A stretch of DNA of 9,695 nucleotides from Schaalia odontolytica (GTDB taxonomy: Bacteria > Actinomycetota > Actinomycetes > Actinomycetales > Actinomycetaceae): the NCBI GenBank assembly GCA_958415245.1, contig CATYYP010000047.1, forward strand, positions 1 through 9,695, in the 5' to 3' direction. Under the pieces are notes generated by a model that saw only the letters and a program-made list of their open reading frames with translations, was not told the DNA's origin and did no database searches. Of the stretch, positions 1-7,347 are shown one piece after another (position 1 is the stretch's first letter; every line of letters begins with the position of its first letter). The position numbers were made by a program, and so were the translations under genes.

Positions 1-1404
1 GATCTCGCCCGGGCGCACCTCGTGCGAGATGACCTCGACGCGGCCAGCCGCGCGGATCGCCTGCTCGACCGTGGGGATGTCCATGCCGAGCCACCCGGCC
101 AGCTGCCGCGTGTACTCGGCTCGCAGGGCGCGATCCTTGATGTGCGCGACGATGCCGGATGAGGCGCGCAGGCCCTGCACGCGCCCCTCGGCGCTGCGCA
201 GGTCCATCTGAGACAGGACAGAGCGGATCGCGAACTCGAAGAGCGGGATGCGCGAGTTCACCAGGTCGACGATCGCCTGATCACCCTGGGACAGACGCAG
301 GTCGCAGGGATCCTGGCCACCCGGCGCCACCGCCACGAAAGTCTGGGCCGCGAAGTTCTGGTCCTCGCCGTAGGCGCGCAGCGCGGCCTTTTGCCCAGCA
401 CTGTCGCCGTCGAAGGTGAAGATGACCTCCGAGCCGTGCGCGCGGCCCGTCGACAGGAGCACGCCGGCGGCCGGATCCGCATGGTCACCGAGCAGGCGCC
501 GAATGATCTTGACGTGTTCAGAGCCAAAGGCGGTGCCGCACGTGGCCACGGCGTTCGTCACACCCGCGACGTGCGCGGCCATGACGTCCGTGTAGCCCTC
601 GACGATGACGACCTTGTGCTCCGTCGCGATCGTCTTCTTCGCCAGGTCCAGGCCATACAGCAGCTGCGACTTCTTGTAGATCGGCGTCTCGGGGGTGTTG
701 AGGTACTTGGGCGACTCCTTGTCGCTGTCATCCAAGCGACGCGCGCCAAAACCGACCGTCGCGCCCGTGATGTCGCGGATCGGCCACACGAGGCGCCCGC
801 GGAAACGGTCGTACACGCCGCGATTACCCTGCGAACCCAGGCCCGAAATCTGGATCTCCTGGTCCGTGAAGCCCTTGGAGCGCAGGTGGCGCGTCAGGGA
901 ATCCCACGAGGCCGGGGCGTAGCCGACCCCGAAATGCGCGCACATCGCCTGGGTAAAGCCGCGCTCGGCGAGGAACGTACGACCCTTATGCGCCTCGGGG
1001 GAAGCCAGCTGCTGCTGGTAGAACTCTTCGGCGACGCGGTGTGCGTCCAGGAGGCGCTGGCGCTTACCCGGCTCCTCGGTGCGCACGCGCGCCCCACCCT
1101 CTTCGTAGTGGAGGGTGATCCCGGCCTTCGCCGCCAGCATCTCCACCGCCTCGGTAAAAGGCAGGTGGTCGATCTTTTGTACGAAGGAGATGACGTCGCC
1201 GCTCTCACCGCACCCGAAGCAGTGGAACATGCCCAGGTGGGGGCGCACGTTAAAGGAGGGGGTGCGCTCGTCGTGGAAGGGACACAGGCCCTTCAGGGAG
1301 CCAATGCCCGCGGGTCGCAGCGCTACGTGTTCGCCGATGATCTCGTCGATCTTCACTGCGTTACGTACCGCTTCGATGTCGTCCTTACGAATCAGACCCG
1401 CCAT
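1..1404 (-). CDS. dnaG: DNA primase DnaG (partial; C-terminus beyond left edge)
   Basis: Primase that makes the short RNA primers used by the replicative polymerase, acting at the fork with the DnaB helicase. The reading frame is open from ATG at 1404 to base 1 (468 codons); the full protein is usually 600-680 residues, so the helicase-binding C-terminal domain is missing here. Visible in order: N-terminal CHC2 zinc finger (C41, H44, C62, C65, with CPFHDE and FHCFGCG), the RNA-polymerase core with KYLNTPET around residues 235-242, and the TOPRIM catalytic domain with E269 (VEGYTDVM) and the DGD motif D332-G333-D334 ([10 protein letters not shown]). The spacing from E269 to D332 is 63 residues against 44 in E. 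coli (E265 to D309), because of an insert common in actinobacterial primases. It lies 46 bp downstream of dgt on the same strand, the order known from M. tuberculosis (Rv2344c-Rv2343c), so co-transcription is likely. The only Shine-Dalgarno-like string is GAGGG ending 2 nt before the ATG, which is weak. The start is supported by the conserved MAGxIRxxDI opening. Confidence 0.97.
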   Translation of the reverse strand, partial: MAGLIRKDDIEAVRNAVKIDEIIGEHVALRPAGIGSLKGLCPFHDERTPSFNVRPHLGMFHCFGCGESGDVISFVQKIDHLPFTEAVEMLAAKAGITLHYEEGGARVRTEEPGKRQRLLDAHRVAEEFYQQQLASPEAHKGRTFLAERGFTQAMCAHFGVGYAPASWDSLTRHLRSKGFTDQEIQISGLGSQGNRGVYDRFRGRLVWPIRDITGATVGFGARRLDDSDKESPKYLNTPETPIYKKSQLLYGLDLAKKTIATEHKVVIVEGYTDVMAAHVAGVTNAVATCGTAFGSEHVKIIRRLLGDHADPAAGVLLSTGRAHGSEVIFTFDGDSAGQKAALRAYGEDQNFAAQTFVAVAPGGQDPCDLRLSQGDQAIVDLVNSRIPLFEFAIRSVLSQMDLRSAEGRVQGLRASSGIVAHIKDRALRAEYTRQLAGWLGMDIPTVEQAIRAAGRVEVISHEVRPGEI

Positions 1405-1450
1405 GTCCCTCAGTCTACCGATGCCCGCCCACCTCTGCGTCCGATCATGC

Positions 1451-2755
1451 TCACAGCTGCGAAGACAGCATGCCGCACCAGCGAGCGTGCCACGCGGAGG
1501 CCGACACGTCGGTGAGCGAGGCGACCTGGTCGATGACCGCGCGCAGGCGCACGCCGTCGTCGGAGGCGGCCCGCCACTGCGCGGCGAACACTGGCTCGAG
1601 GGCGTCGGCCCCGGCCTCGTAGAGGGCGTCGACGAGGTCGGCCAGGAGCGTGCGCTGCTGGTAGTACACCGGCTCGGTCTCGCGCGGGCTCATGACGTAG
1701 TGGACGGCCATGCCCTTGAGGATCTGGATCTCAGCACGAACCTCGCGCGGCACGACGAGGTCCGCGCGGTAGCGGCCCAGCGGCTCGTGCCCGAAGGTCT
1801 CGCGCGTGGCGGCCACGGTCGCCGAGCAGAAGCGACCGATCAGCTCGCTCGTCGCGTCCTTCAGGTGCGCGAGGGAGGCGTAGGAGCCGTCGAAGGAACG
1901 CAGCCACACGGGCATGGAGACGATGCGTTCGAGGGCCTCCTCCAGGTCCGAGCGCGCCACCGACGCCCCGTACCAGTCCAGGGTCGAGGCCACGACGGCC
2001 GAGCAGTGCGCGTCATCGAAGAGGTCGGCGGGGTCCAGCTTGCGGGTCGCGACCGCGTCCTCCACGTCGTGCACCGAGTAGGCGATGTCGTCCGAAAGGT
2101 CCATGATCTGGGCCTCCAGGCATCGCCGCCCCGCAGGCGCCCCCTGGCGCATCCACGCGAAGACGGGCGCGTCGTCGGGGTACACGGAGTACTTGCGCGT
2201 CGACTTGGCCAGGTCAGGGCCACCGGCCTTGACCCACGGGTACTTGCAGATCGCATCCAGGGTCGCTCGCGTCAGGTTGAGGCCCGCGGGAACGCCGCCC
2301 GCGCCGATGACCTTGGGCTCCAGGCGCGTGACGACGCGCAGGGTCTGGGCATTGCCCTCGAACCCGCCGATCGAGGCGGCCGCCGCGTCCAGGGCGCGCT
2401 CGCCGTTGTGCCCGAAAGGCGGATGTCCGAGGTCGTGGGACAGACACGCCGCGTCCACGACGTCCGGGTCGGCCCCCAGCTCCTTGCCGAGCTCGCGCCC
2501 CACCTGGGCGACCTCGAGGGAGTGCGTGAGTCGGGTGCGCACGAAGTCGTCCGAAATCGGGCCCAGCACCTGCGTCTTTTCGCCGAGGCGACGCAGCGCC
2601 GAGGAGTGGAGGATGCGCGCACGGTCGCGCTCAAACTCGGTGCGCTCGGAGGACTTGTGGTCCTCGGGCACCCAGCGCTCAGAATCGGCGGACGCGTACG
2701 GGCGACGCGCATCGCCACCATCAACACCGGGGATTGCCAGAGAAAACTCATTCAC
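1451..2755 (-). CDS. dgt: Deoxyguanosinetriphosphate triphosphohydrolase (dGTPase-like HD protein)
   Basis: Cytosolic metal-dependent HD-domain enzyme that hydrolyses dNTPs (dGTP in the founding member) to the nucleoside and inorganic triphosphate, thereby tuning dNTP pools. The 434-residue length is close to that of the mycobacterial homologue. Metal ligands expected from the family are visible: H78 ([10 protein letters not shown]), H107-D108 ([15 protein letters not shown]) and an Asp of the later [10 protein letters not shown] segment (D222 or D223). The upstream [20 protein letters not shown] block is also typical. Real substrate preference (dGTP only, or all dNTPs with allosteric activation) cannot be read from the sequence. 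The start is GTG at 2755; the in-frame codons ahead give no better start, and two nearby ATGs are out of frame. There is no Shine-Dalgarno, but a -10-like TAAAAT ends 6 nt before the GTG, suggesting a leaderless transcript. It is followed by dnaG and is divergent from the PTS gene. Confidence 0.95.
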   Translation of the reverse strand: MNEFSLAIPGVDGGDARRPYASADSERWVPEDHKSSERTEFERDRARILHSSALRRLGEKTQVLGPISDDFVRTRLTHSLEVAQVGRELGKELGADPDVVDAACLSHDLGHPPFGHNGERALDAAAASIGGFEGNAQTLRVVTRLEPKVIGAGGVPAGLNLTRATLDAICKYPWVKAGGPDLAKSTRKYSVYPDDAPVFAWMRQGAPAGRRCLEAQIMDLSDDIAYSVHDVEDAVATRKLDPADLFDDAHCSAVVASTLDWYGASVARSDLEEALERIVSMPVWLRSFDGSYASLAHLKDATSELIGRFCSATVAATRETFGHEPLGRYRADLVVPREVRAEIQILKGMAVHYVMSPRETEPVYYQQRTLLADLVDALYEAGADALEPVFAAQWRAASDDGVRLRAVIDQVASLTDVSASAWHARWCGMLSSQL

Positions 2756-2761
2756 GGGGCC

Positions 2762-2767
2762 ATTTTA
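2762..2767 (-). promoter_or_regulatory. Probable -10 box of a leaderless dgt promoter
   Basis: On the minus strand the hexamer TAAAAT (5 of 6 to TATAAT) ends 6 nt before the GTG start of dgt, so transcription would begin at or next to the start codon. No Shine-Dalgarno lies in this gap, which fits leaderless initiation, a common mode in actinobacteria. The -35 position at the usual spacing is poor. A perfect TTGACA occurs further upstream (2809-2814, minus strand) but has no good -10 partner at 16-18 bp. Confidence 0.5.
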
Positions 2768-2865
2768 CTAGGGAAACGCTTGCGCAGAACGAGCCCGTAC
2801 CTCGTTACTGTCAAAGCACCACAAATTACCGAGAAATTACTGTGAGATACCACGTCGAATCTTTC

Positions 2866-2885
2866 AGCATTTGTTCAAACATGCT
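2866..2885. promoter_or_regulatory. Operator-like palindrome upstream of PTS gene
   Basis: Imperfect inverted repeat with perfect 5-bp ends, AGCAT and ATGCT, around an AT-rich core that itself holds the nested symmetric string TGTTCAAACA. It would sit between the drawn -35 and -10 of the PTS promoter, a normal place for a repressor site. The regulator family cannot be named from this. Confidence 0.35.
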
Positions 2886-2926
2886 AATTGTCAAGAGTCG
2901 CATTCAGCGTCGAATCCCATCCACGG

Positions 2927-2932
2927 AAGGAG
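2927..2932 (+). promoter_or_regulatory. Ribosome binding site of PTS gene (decides start)
   Basis: AAGGAG lies 6 nt before the GTG at 2939. This selects GTG 2939 over the in-frame TTG at 2888, which would only add 17 residues with no family similarity and has no Shine-Dalgarno. Confidence 0.85.
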
Positions 2933-2938
2933 TCCCGC

Positions 2939-5011
2939 GTGTCCAACACGGCACAGGAAATCCTCGATGCAGTCGGTGGCCCCGGCAACATCACCCACTT
3001 CACCCACTGCGCGACGCGTCTGCGCTTCGAACTCAACGACGCGTCGATCATCGACAAGGACCGAGTCGAGGCCATTGACGGCGTCCTCGGTGCCGTCCCG
3101 CAGTCCGGTGATCGCTACCAGATCGTTATCGGCGGTGCCGTGCAGTCGGTCTTCAACGAGATCAACAACCTGCCGTCGATGAAGTCGGGTGCCGCAGCCT
3201 CGAACGACGACGTCAAGGCCGCCGCCCGCGCGAAGGCACGCGGCAAGAACGCCATCGTTGACGCGTTCTTCGAGTACCTGTCGGACTCGTTCCGCCCGCT
3301 GCTGCCCGTCCTGCTCGGTGCCTCCCTGATCCTGGCGTTCCTCGCGGTTCTCGACGCCCTGCACGTCGTCGACACGCGTGCCGAGACGATCCCGGTGTGG
3401 CTGGGCTACGTGAACTCCATGTGGCGCGCGGTCTTCTACTTCCTGCCCGCGATGGTCGCCTACAACGCCTCCAAGAAGCTGGACATCGACCCGTGGGTCG
3501 GCACGGCCGTCATCCTGTCGCTGCTCACCCCCAACTTCCTGGGCCTGAGCAACGTTAACAAGTTCCCCGCCACCACCTGTATCCAGCTCGTCGAAGGTAA
3601 AGACGATCTGCTGCAGTGCACGACCCAGATCGACAATGTTCCGCTGATCGGCACCCTGCCCCTGCAGCTGGCCGACTACGGTGGCCAGGTCTTCGTGCCG
3701 CTGCTGATGGTCCCGATCCTGGCGCTGGTCTACAAGGGCCTGAAGAAGATCATCCCGGCGAACGTCCAGATGGTGTTCGTCCCCTTCCTCTCCTTCATCA
3801 TCATCATGCCGCTCACCGCCTTCCTGATCGGCCCCCTGTCGATCTGGATCGGTAACGGCCTGGGTGCCGGACTGGCATGGCTGAACGCCACCGCACCGAT
3901 CGTCTTCGCGATCATCATCCCGATCATCTACCCCTTCCTGGTGCCGCTGGGTCTGCACTGGCCGCTCAACGCCCTGCAGCTGGCGAACATCGCCTCGACG
4001 GGTTCGGACTTCATCCAGGGCCCCATGGGCGCGTGGAATTTCGCCTGCTTCGGCGCCACCGCCGGCGTTCTCTTCCTGTCGATCCGCGACCGCGACACAG
4101 ACATGCGTCAGACCGCGTCCGGCGCTCTGGCGGCCGGCCTCTTCGGTGGTATTTCGGAGCCGTCCCTGTACGGCATCCACCTGCGCTTCAAGCGCATCTA
4201 CCCGTTGATGCTCACCGGCTGTGTCGCTGGTGGTCTGGTCATCGGCATCGGTCGCGGCGTGATCACGCACACCTTCGTGTTCACGTCGCTGCTGACGATC
4301 CCGGTCTTTTCCCCTATGGCCGTCTACGGCCTTGGTATTGCCGCCGCATTCTTCACCGCCTTCCTGATGGTCGTCTTCTTCGACTACCGTACGAAGGAGC
4401 AGAAGGCTGAGGCTCGCGCCAAGAAGTCCCTCCTCGAAGACGACGCCCCCGCGGTTGCTCCGTCCGCCGCTCCCACCCCCGATGCTGCTCCTACCGCCGC
4501 TCCGGTGGCCGAGGCCGCTCCCGAGTTCAGTGACGAGGCGAAGGCTGACCTGACGCTCACCTCCCCCATGGCGGGTACGACGGTTGCGCTGTCGGACGTT
4601 GCCGACGAGGCGTTCGCCGCCGGCGCTCTCGGCCCCGGCATCGCCGTGTCTCCGGCCGCTGGCGCCGTGGTTGTTGCCCCGTGCGACGGCAAGGTGTCGG
4701 TTGCTTTCCCGACAGGCCACGCCTACGGCATCAAGTCCGCGTCCGGCGTCCAGGTGCTCATCCACATCGGCATGGAAACGGTGAAGCTGGAGGGTAAGGG
4801 CTTCACGCCGCGCGTCGCCAAGGGCGATGTCGTCAAGCGCGGCGACGTCCTGGCTGAGGTTGACTGGGATGTCATCCGCGAGGCCGGCTACGACACGATC
4901 ACCCCGATGGTCGTGACGAACAAGAAGAAGTTCGGCGAGATCACCCCTGCCGCCCCCGGCCCGGTGGGTATCACTGACACGGTCGTAACCGTGTCCCCCA
5001 AGGAGGCGTGA
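2939..5011 (+). CDS. PTS sugar transporter subunit EIIBCA (beta-glucoside/sucrose/trehalose type)
   Basis: Membrane permease of the phosphoenolpyruvate-dependent phosphotransferase system: it imports a sugar and phosphorylates it, taking phosphate from HPr. All three EII parts are fused in 690 residues. EIIB is at about 1-78 with the phosphocysteine C24 in HCATRLRF. The membrane EIIC is at about 105-482, starting FFEYLSDSFRPLLPVLLG and carrying the substrate-site motif GGISEPSLYG (E407). An Ala/Pro-rich linker follows at about 490-536. The Glc-type EIIA is at about 537-685 with SPMAG (from S542), H594 (GHAYGI) and phosphohistidine H609 (LIHIGMET), whose 15-residue spacing equals that of H75/H90 in E. 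coli EIIAGlc. B-C-A order and the HCATRLRF context match the BglF-like family; the sugar could be a beta-glucoside, sucrose, trehalose or glucose. No hydrolase or antiterminator gene accompanies it, so it is a stand-alone unit, closed by a strong hairpin at 5038-5067. Confidence 0.93.
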   Translation: MSNTAQEILDAVGGPGNITHFTHCATRLRFELNDASIIDKDRVEAIDGVLGAVPQSGDRYQIVIGGAVQSVFNEINNLPSMKSGAAASNDDVKAAARAKARGKNAIVDAFFEYLSDSFRPLLPVLLGASLILAFLAVLDALHVVDTRAETIPVWLGYVNSMWRAVFYFLPAMVAYNASKKLDIDPWVGTAVILSLLTPNFLGLSNVNKFPATTCIQLVEGKDDLLQCTTQIDNVPLIGTLPLQLADYGGQVFVPLLMVPILALVYKGLKKIIPANVQMVFVPFLSFIIIMPLTAFLIGPLSIWIGNGLGAGLAWLNATAPIVFAIIIPIIYPFLVPLGLHWPLNALQLANIASTGSDFIQGPMGAWNFACFGATAGVLFLSIRDRDTDMRQTASGALAAGLFGGISEPSLYGIHLRFKRIYPLMLTGCVAGGLVIGIGRGVITHTFVFTSLLTIPVFSPMAVYGLGIAAAFFTAFLMVVFFDYRTKEQKAEARAKKSLLEDDAPAVAPSAAPTPDAAPTAAPVAEAAPEFSDEAKADLTLTSPMAGTTVALSDVADEAFAAGALGPGIAVSPAAGAVVVAPCDGKVSVAFPTGHAYGIKSASGVQVLIHIGMETVKLEGKGFTPRVAKGDVVKRGDVLAEVDWDVIREAGYDTITPMVVTNKKKFGEITPAAPGPVGITDTVVTVSPKEA

Positions 5012-5037
5012 GCTTTCCGCGCATCGCTGACATAGCC

Positions 5038-5079
5038 GTGGGTGCGGGCCTCTTGGCCCGCACCCACACGTGTTTCTCT
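5038..5079 (+). terminator. Rho-independent-type terminator of PTS gene
   Basis: Perfect 13-bp stem GTGGGTGCGGGCC / GGCCCGCACCCAC (5038-5050 and 5055-5067) with loop TCTT, beginning 26 nt after the PTS stop and followed by the T-rich TGTTTCTCT (5071-5079). The T tract is interrupted, as often in GC-rich actinobacteria. It faces the PTS transcript; the minus-strand side has no T tract. Confidence 0.85.
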
Positions 5080-5121
5080 GCCCCGCGTATCACCACGCGC
5101 ACGGAAGCCGCACACATAGTG

Positions 5122-5155
5122 CGAGGGGCGCCGGAAAACTCTCCAGCGCCCCTCG
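5122..5155. terminator. Hairpin terminator between convergent genes, likely for aroD
   Basis: Perfect 10-bp stem CGAGGGGCGC / GCGCCCCTCG (5122-5131 and 5146-5155), continued inside after one mismatch by GGA/TCC. It lies 38 nt beyond the aroD stop on the minus strand, so it probably closes the glyS-dusB-aroD transcript, and it may back up the PTS terminator. No clean T tract is seen on either side. A further weaker stem, GCGGG / CCCGC, sits nearer the aroD stop at 5165-5183. Confidence 0.65.
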
Positions 5156-5193
5156 GACGTTATTGCGGGTACGCGGACCCCGCGAAGTAAGCT

Positions 5194-6018
5194 CTAGGCC
5201 TCAAGCCCCTCGACGATATCCAAGACGGTTCGCACCTGCTCGACGGTGAACTGGCCGGGGGCGCTGCCTTCCCATCCGGGCAGGGTCGCGAAGGTGGCCG
5301 CGGACCCGAGGGCAGAGCCGACCAGGCGCGTGGGCGCACCGTGTTCCCCCATGGAGATGCCGATGACGGGACGGTCGTAGGCCTCGCGCGCCCACGCCTG
5401 CGCGGCCAGCACACGGGCCGCGTCCGTGGCGCTGTTCGCCATGCACGCGAACTTCAGGACATCGGCGCCCGCGTAGTTCATAGCCGCGAGCACCTCGGCG
5501 AGCTGTTCGTCGCCGGGAGTCCCCTCAAAATCGTGGAAGGAAGCGACGACAATCGCCCCGGCCTCGTGCACCTCCTCGATGAGCGCAGAGGACCCATCGC
5601 ACGAGATCTCCACGTCCACACCGCCCGCGAAGGACGCAAGCCGACGCACGAGGGCGCAGTATTCCTCGTCGTCCAGGTAGGCCTCGCCGCCCTCGACCGA
5701 CGTGCGGATGGTCGCCAACACCGGCAGCGGAAAGGAATCCGCGACGTAGCGGGCCATGCGCGCCAGGTCCTCCTCCACGTCGGAGGCGGACACGAAGTGC
5801 GCGCCGACCAGAGAGGTCAGGAAAGTGTCGGCCCTCCACTCGACGATGTCCGCGCGGCACGAGGCCATTGCCTGAACTTGCCCGATGAGGGACTGTGAGT
5901 CCCCGCTAACGGGAACGATGACCTGGGTACGTCCCCCGAGCGTCGCCTTCTTGGCGGCTTTCCCGATGGTGACGAGTCCGGGCGCAGGGTCGGGGTCGGG
6001 CGCAGATGGGTGAGGCAT
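5194..6018 (-). CDS. aroD: 3-dehydroquinate dehydratase, type I
   Basis: Third step of the shikimate pathway: cytosolic dehydration of 3-dehydroquinate to 3-dehydroshikimate through a Schiff base with an active-site lysine. The 274-residue protein is a single type I (beta/alpha)8 domain; the usual length is about 250, and the surplus is a short Pro/Asp-rich N-terminus. Residues matching the Salmonella enzyme are visible: E60 in DIVEWRAD (E46), R105 in TIRT (R82), H162 in SFHDF (H143), K189 in VLKFACM (the Schiff-base K170), R231 (R213), and S252 with Q256 in the APGQ loop (S232, Q236). The set is complete, so the enzyme should be active. The ATG at 6018 has GAAGGA 3 nt upstream, and the gap to the dusB stop is 11 bp, so it is the last gene of the glyS-dusB-aroD cluster. 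Many actinobacteria use the unrelated type II enzyme instead. Confidence 0.95.
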   Translation of the reverse strand: MPHPSAPDPDPAPGLVTIGKAAKKATLGGRTQVIVPVSGDSQSLIGQVQAMASCRADIVEWRADTFLTSLVGAHFVSASDVEEDLARMARYVADSFPLPVLATIRTSVEGGEAYLDDEEYCALVRRLASFAGGVDVEISCDGSSALIEEVHEAGAIVVASFHDFEGTPGDEQLAEVLAAMNYAGADVLKFACMANSATDAARVLAAQAWAREAYDRPVIGISMGEHGAPTRLVGSALGSAATFATLPGWEGSAPGQFTVEQVRTVLDIVEGLEA

Positions 6019-6021
6019 GAT

Positions 6022-6027
6022 TCCTTC
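6022..6027 (-). promoter_or_regulatory. Ribosome binding site of aroD
   Basis: GAAGGA on the minus strand lies only 3 nt before the ATG at 6018 and starts 2 nt after the dusB stop codon, a layout that favours translational coupling with dusB. The spacing is shorter than ideal. Confidence 0.6.
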
Positions 6028-6029
6028 GC

Positions 6030-7346
6030 TTAGTATCCGATTTCTGCCAGGTGCAGGCGATCTCGTTCGCTCTGCGTGAGGTAGGGGTGGTCCAGCCAGC
6101 CGTCGGGCAGGTGGGGGGTCTTTTCGCCGCCTGCTCGGCCGCGAGGTCCGCGTGCAGCGGGCGGGAAGGCCTGGTCGAGGTCGAGGTCCGCGAGTCGCTC
6201 ATGGAGCTCCTGGAGGGTGGAGACCATGGACAGGGCGTGGCGCTGGGGGCCGCCGACGGCGAATCCGCGCAGGTACCAGCCGATGTGCTTGCGCATCTCG
6301 CGCAGCGCGCGTCCCTCGTCGCCCTGGTCGACGACGCACCAGGCGGCGTGACGCTCGATGACGGAGACGACCTCGGCGAGGCTGGGGCCGGGCGGGATCG
6401 TCCCGCCGTGGTAGGCGGCGACGATGTCGCGGAAGATCCAGGGGCGTCCCTGGGCGCCGCGCCCGACGCTGATGCCGTCGCAGCCGGTGCGTTCCAGCAT
6501 GGCCAGGGCATCGGCGGCCTCGAAGACGTCGCCGTTGCCGAAAACGGGGATGTCGAGCAGATCCTTCAGGCGTGCAATTTCGTCCCAGTGGGCCTGGCCC
6601 GCGTAGTGCTGGTTCTGGGTGCGCGCGTGCAGGGTGAGAGCGGCGGCGCCGAGCTTTTGCGCACTCAGGGCTGCGTCCGTCGCGGTCTCGTGCTCGGAGT
6701 CGATGCCGATGCGGATCTTGACGGTCACGGGGATCGCGCGCCCCGCGCGCTCCCCGGCCTCGTTGCAGGCGCGCACGACGGCGCCCACGAGGTCCGTGAA
6801 CAGGTCGCGCTTCCAGGGCAGGGCCGCTCCCCCACCCTTCTTCGTCACTTTGGGGACGGGGCACCCGAAGTTCAGGTCGATGTGGTCGGTGAGGTCGCGC
6901 TCGACGAGCATCGTCGCGGCCTTCGCCATGACGGCGGGGTTGACGCCGTAGAGCTGCAGGGAGCGCACGCGCTCGGCGGGGTCGGGGCGCACCATCTCCA
7001 GGGTGCGCTCATTCTCCTCGACGAGGGCGCGGCTGGTCACCATCTCGGTGACGTACAGGCCGGCGGGCGCATCCACGCGCGGGATGGCGACGTGGCGCGG
7101 TTCATTGGACGCCTGACCTGTGTTCTTCAGGGACGAGGCCGTGGCCCCCTGCCCCGACTCGGCCACCCAAGAGGGGATGCCGGTGGGTCGCAGATGGTCG
7201 GGCAGGCCCGACTCGCCCATGATGCGGCACAGGCGTCGGAAGGGCACGTCCGTCACCCCGGCCATGGGGGCCAGGACGACGGGTGTCCACAGGCGCAGCG
7301 GCCCCACGCGAAGAGGGGCCGCTGCGGATGTTGAGGCTATCTGCAA
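6030..7346 (-). CDS. dusB: tRNA-dihydrouridine synthase (DusB-like) with 50-residue insertion
   Basis: FMN-dependent enzyme that reduces specific uridines in the tRNA D-loop (or nearby sites) to dihydrouridine using NADPH. It has a TIM-barrel catalytic domain with APMAGVTDVPFRRLC (26-40), YVTEMVTS (98-105), catalytic C162 in DLNFGCPVPKV, K209 in TVKIRIG, H240 in LHART, and the FMN-phosphate loops FGNGD (269-273) and GRGAQGRPW (295-303). A helical C-terminal part with MRKHIGWYLRGF (351-362) follows. At 438 residues it is clearly longer than E. coli DusB (321). Part of the excess is an insertion at residues 45-94, between RIMG and AGLYVTEM, which are nearly adjacent in the standard enzyme. The start is TTG at 7346, 1 nt after the glyS stop, with no evident Shine-Dalgarno, so translation probably depends on glyS. 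GTG at 7307 is an alternative start that would still keep the barrel. The DusB label within the Dus family is by resemblance. Confidence 0.92.
   Translation of the reverse strand: MQIASTSAAAPLRVGPLRLWTPVVLAPMAGVTDVPFRRLCRIMGESGLPDHLRPTGIPSWVAESGQGATASSLKNTGQASNEPRHVAIPRVDAPAGLYVTEMVTSRALVEENERTLEMVRPDPAERVRSLQLYGVNPAVMAKAATMLVERDLTDHIDLNFGCPVPKVTKKGGGAALPWKRDLFTDLVGAVVRACNEAGERAGRAIPVTVKIRIGIDSEHETATDAALSAQKLGAAALTLHARTQNQHYAGQAHWDEIARLKDLLDIPVFGNGDVFEAADALAMLERTGCDGISVGRGAQGRPWIFRDIVAAYHGGTIPPGPSLAEVVSVIERHAAWCVVDQGDEGRALREMRKHIGWYLRGFAVGGPQRHALSMVSTLQELHERLADLDLDQAFPPAARGPRGRAGGEKTPHLPDGWLDHPYLTQSERDRLHLAEIGY
7294..7326 (-). repeat. Perfect 12-bp hairpin over the first codons of dusB
   Basis: CGCAGCGGCCCC / GGGGCCGCTGCG forms a perfect 12-bp stem (7294-7305 and 7315-7326) with a 9-nt loop. 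On the minus-strand transcript it begins 21 nt after the glyS stop and covers codons 7-18 of dusB. No T tract follows, so it is not a classic terminator. It could modulate dusB translation, cause partial termination, or stabilise the glyS 3' end after processing. Confidence 0.75.
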
Positions 7347-7347
7347 G

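Larger units (their letters stand above)
2756..2938. promoter_or_regulatory. Divergent dgt / PTS intergenic control region
   Basis: AT-rich stretch of 183 bp between two divergent genes; a hand count of 2821-2880 gives 22 G+C in 60, against well above half in the flanking genes. It contains the leaderless dgt -10, an orphan TTGACA on the minus strand (2809-2814), and a direct repeat AAATTAC (2823-2829 and 2834-2840, 11 bp apart, about one helical turn). Next come TGTGAGATACC (2841-2851), resembling one half plus the central TA of a CRP/GlxR site but without the second half, and an imperfect palindrome at 2866-2885. A weak PTS promoter can be drawn with CTTTCA (2861-2866) and GCTAAT (2883-2888), 16 bp apart; its start would be near 2895. 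I saw no BglG/LicT-type antiterminator site with an accompanying terminator. Confidence 0.5.

Noticed and set aside
1405..1450. A separate promoter or small gene between dgt and dnaG
   Set aside because: The gap is 46 bp, with no good -10 or -35 and no room for a gene; co-transcription is simpler.
1115..2845. Long plus-strand open frame (576 codons) opposite dgt and part of dnaG
   Set aside because: It is antisense to genes with clear conserved motifs; long open shadow frames are expected in GC-rich coding DNA, and its product shows no family motif.
2888..2938. TTG at 2888 as the PTS start
   Set aside because: It has no Shine-Dalgarno, and the added 17 residues do not resemble the EIIB N-terminus; GTG 2939 has AAGGAG at 6 nt.
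2891..4765. Minus-strand open frame of 624 codons opposite the PTS gene
   Set aside because: The product is a low-complexity Arg/Asp/Gly/Gln-rich shadow of the PTS frame, with no recognisable domain.
5008..5190. Small 60-codon open frame after the PTS gene
   Set aside because: It overlaps the PTS stop and is made of the terminator hairpins; no ribosome site or conserved feature.
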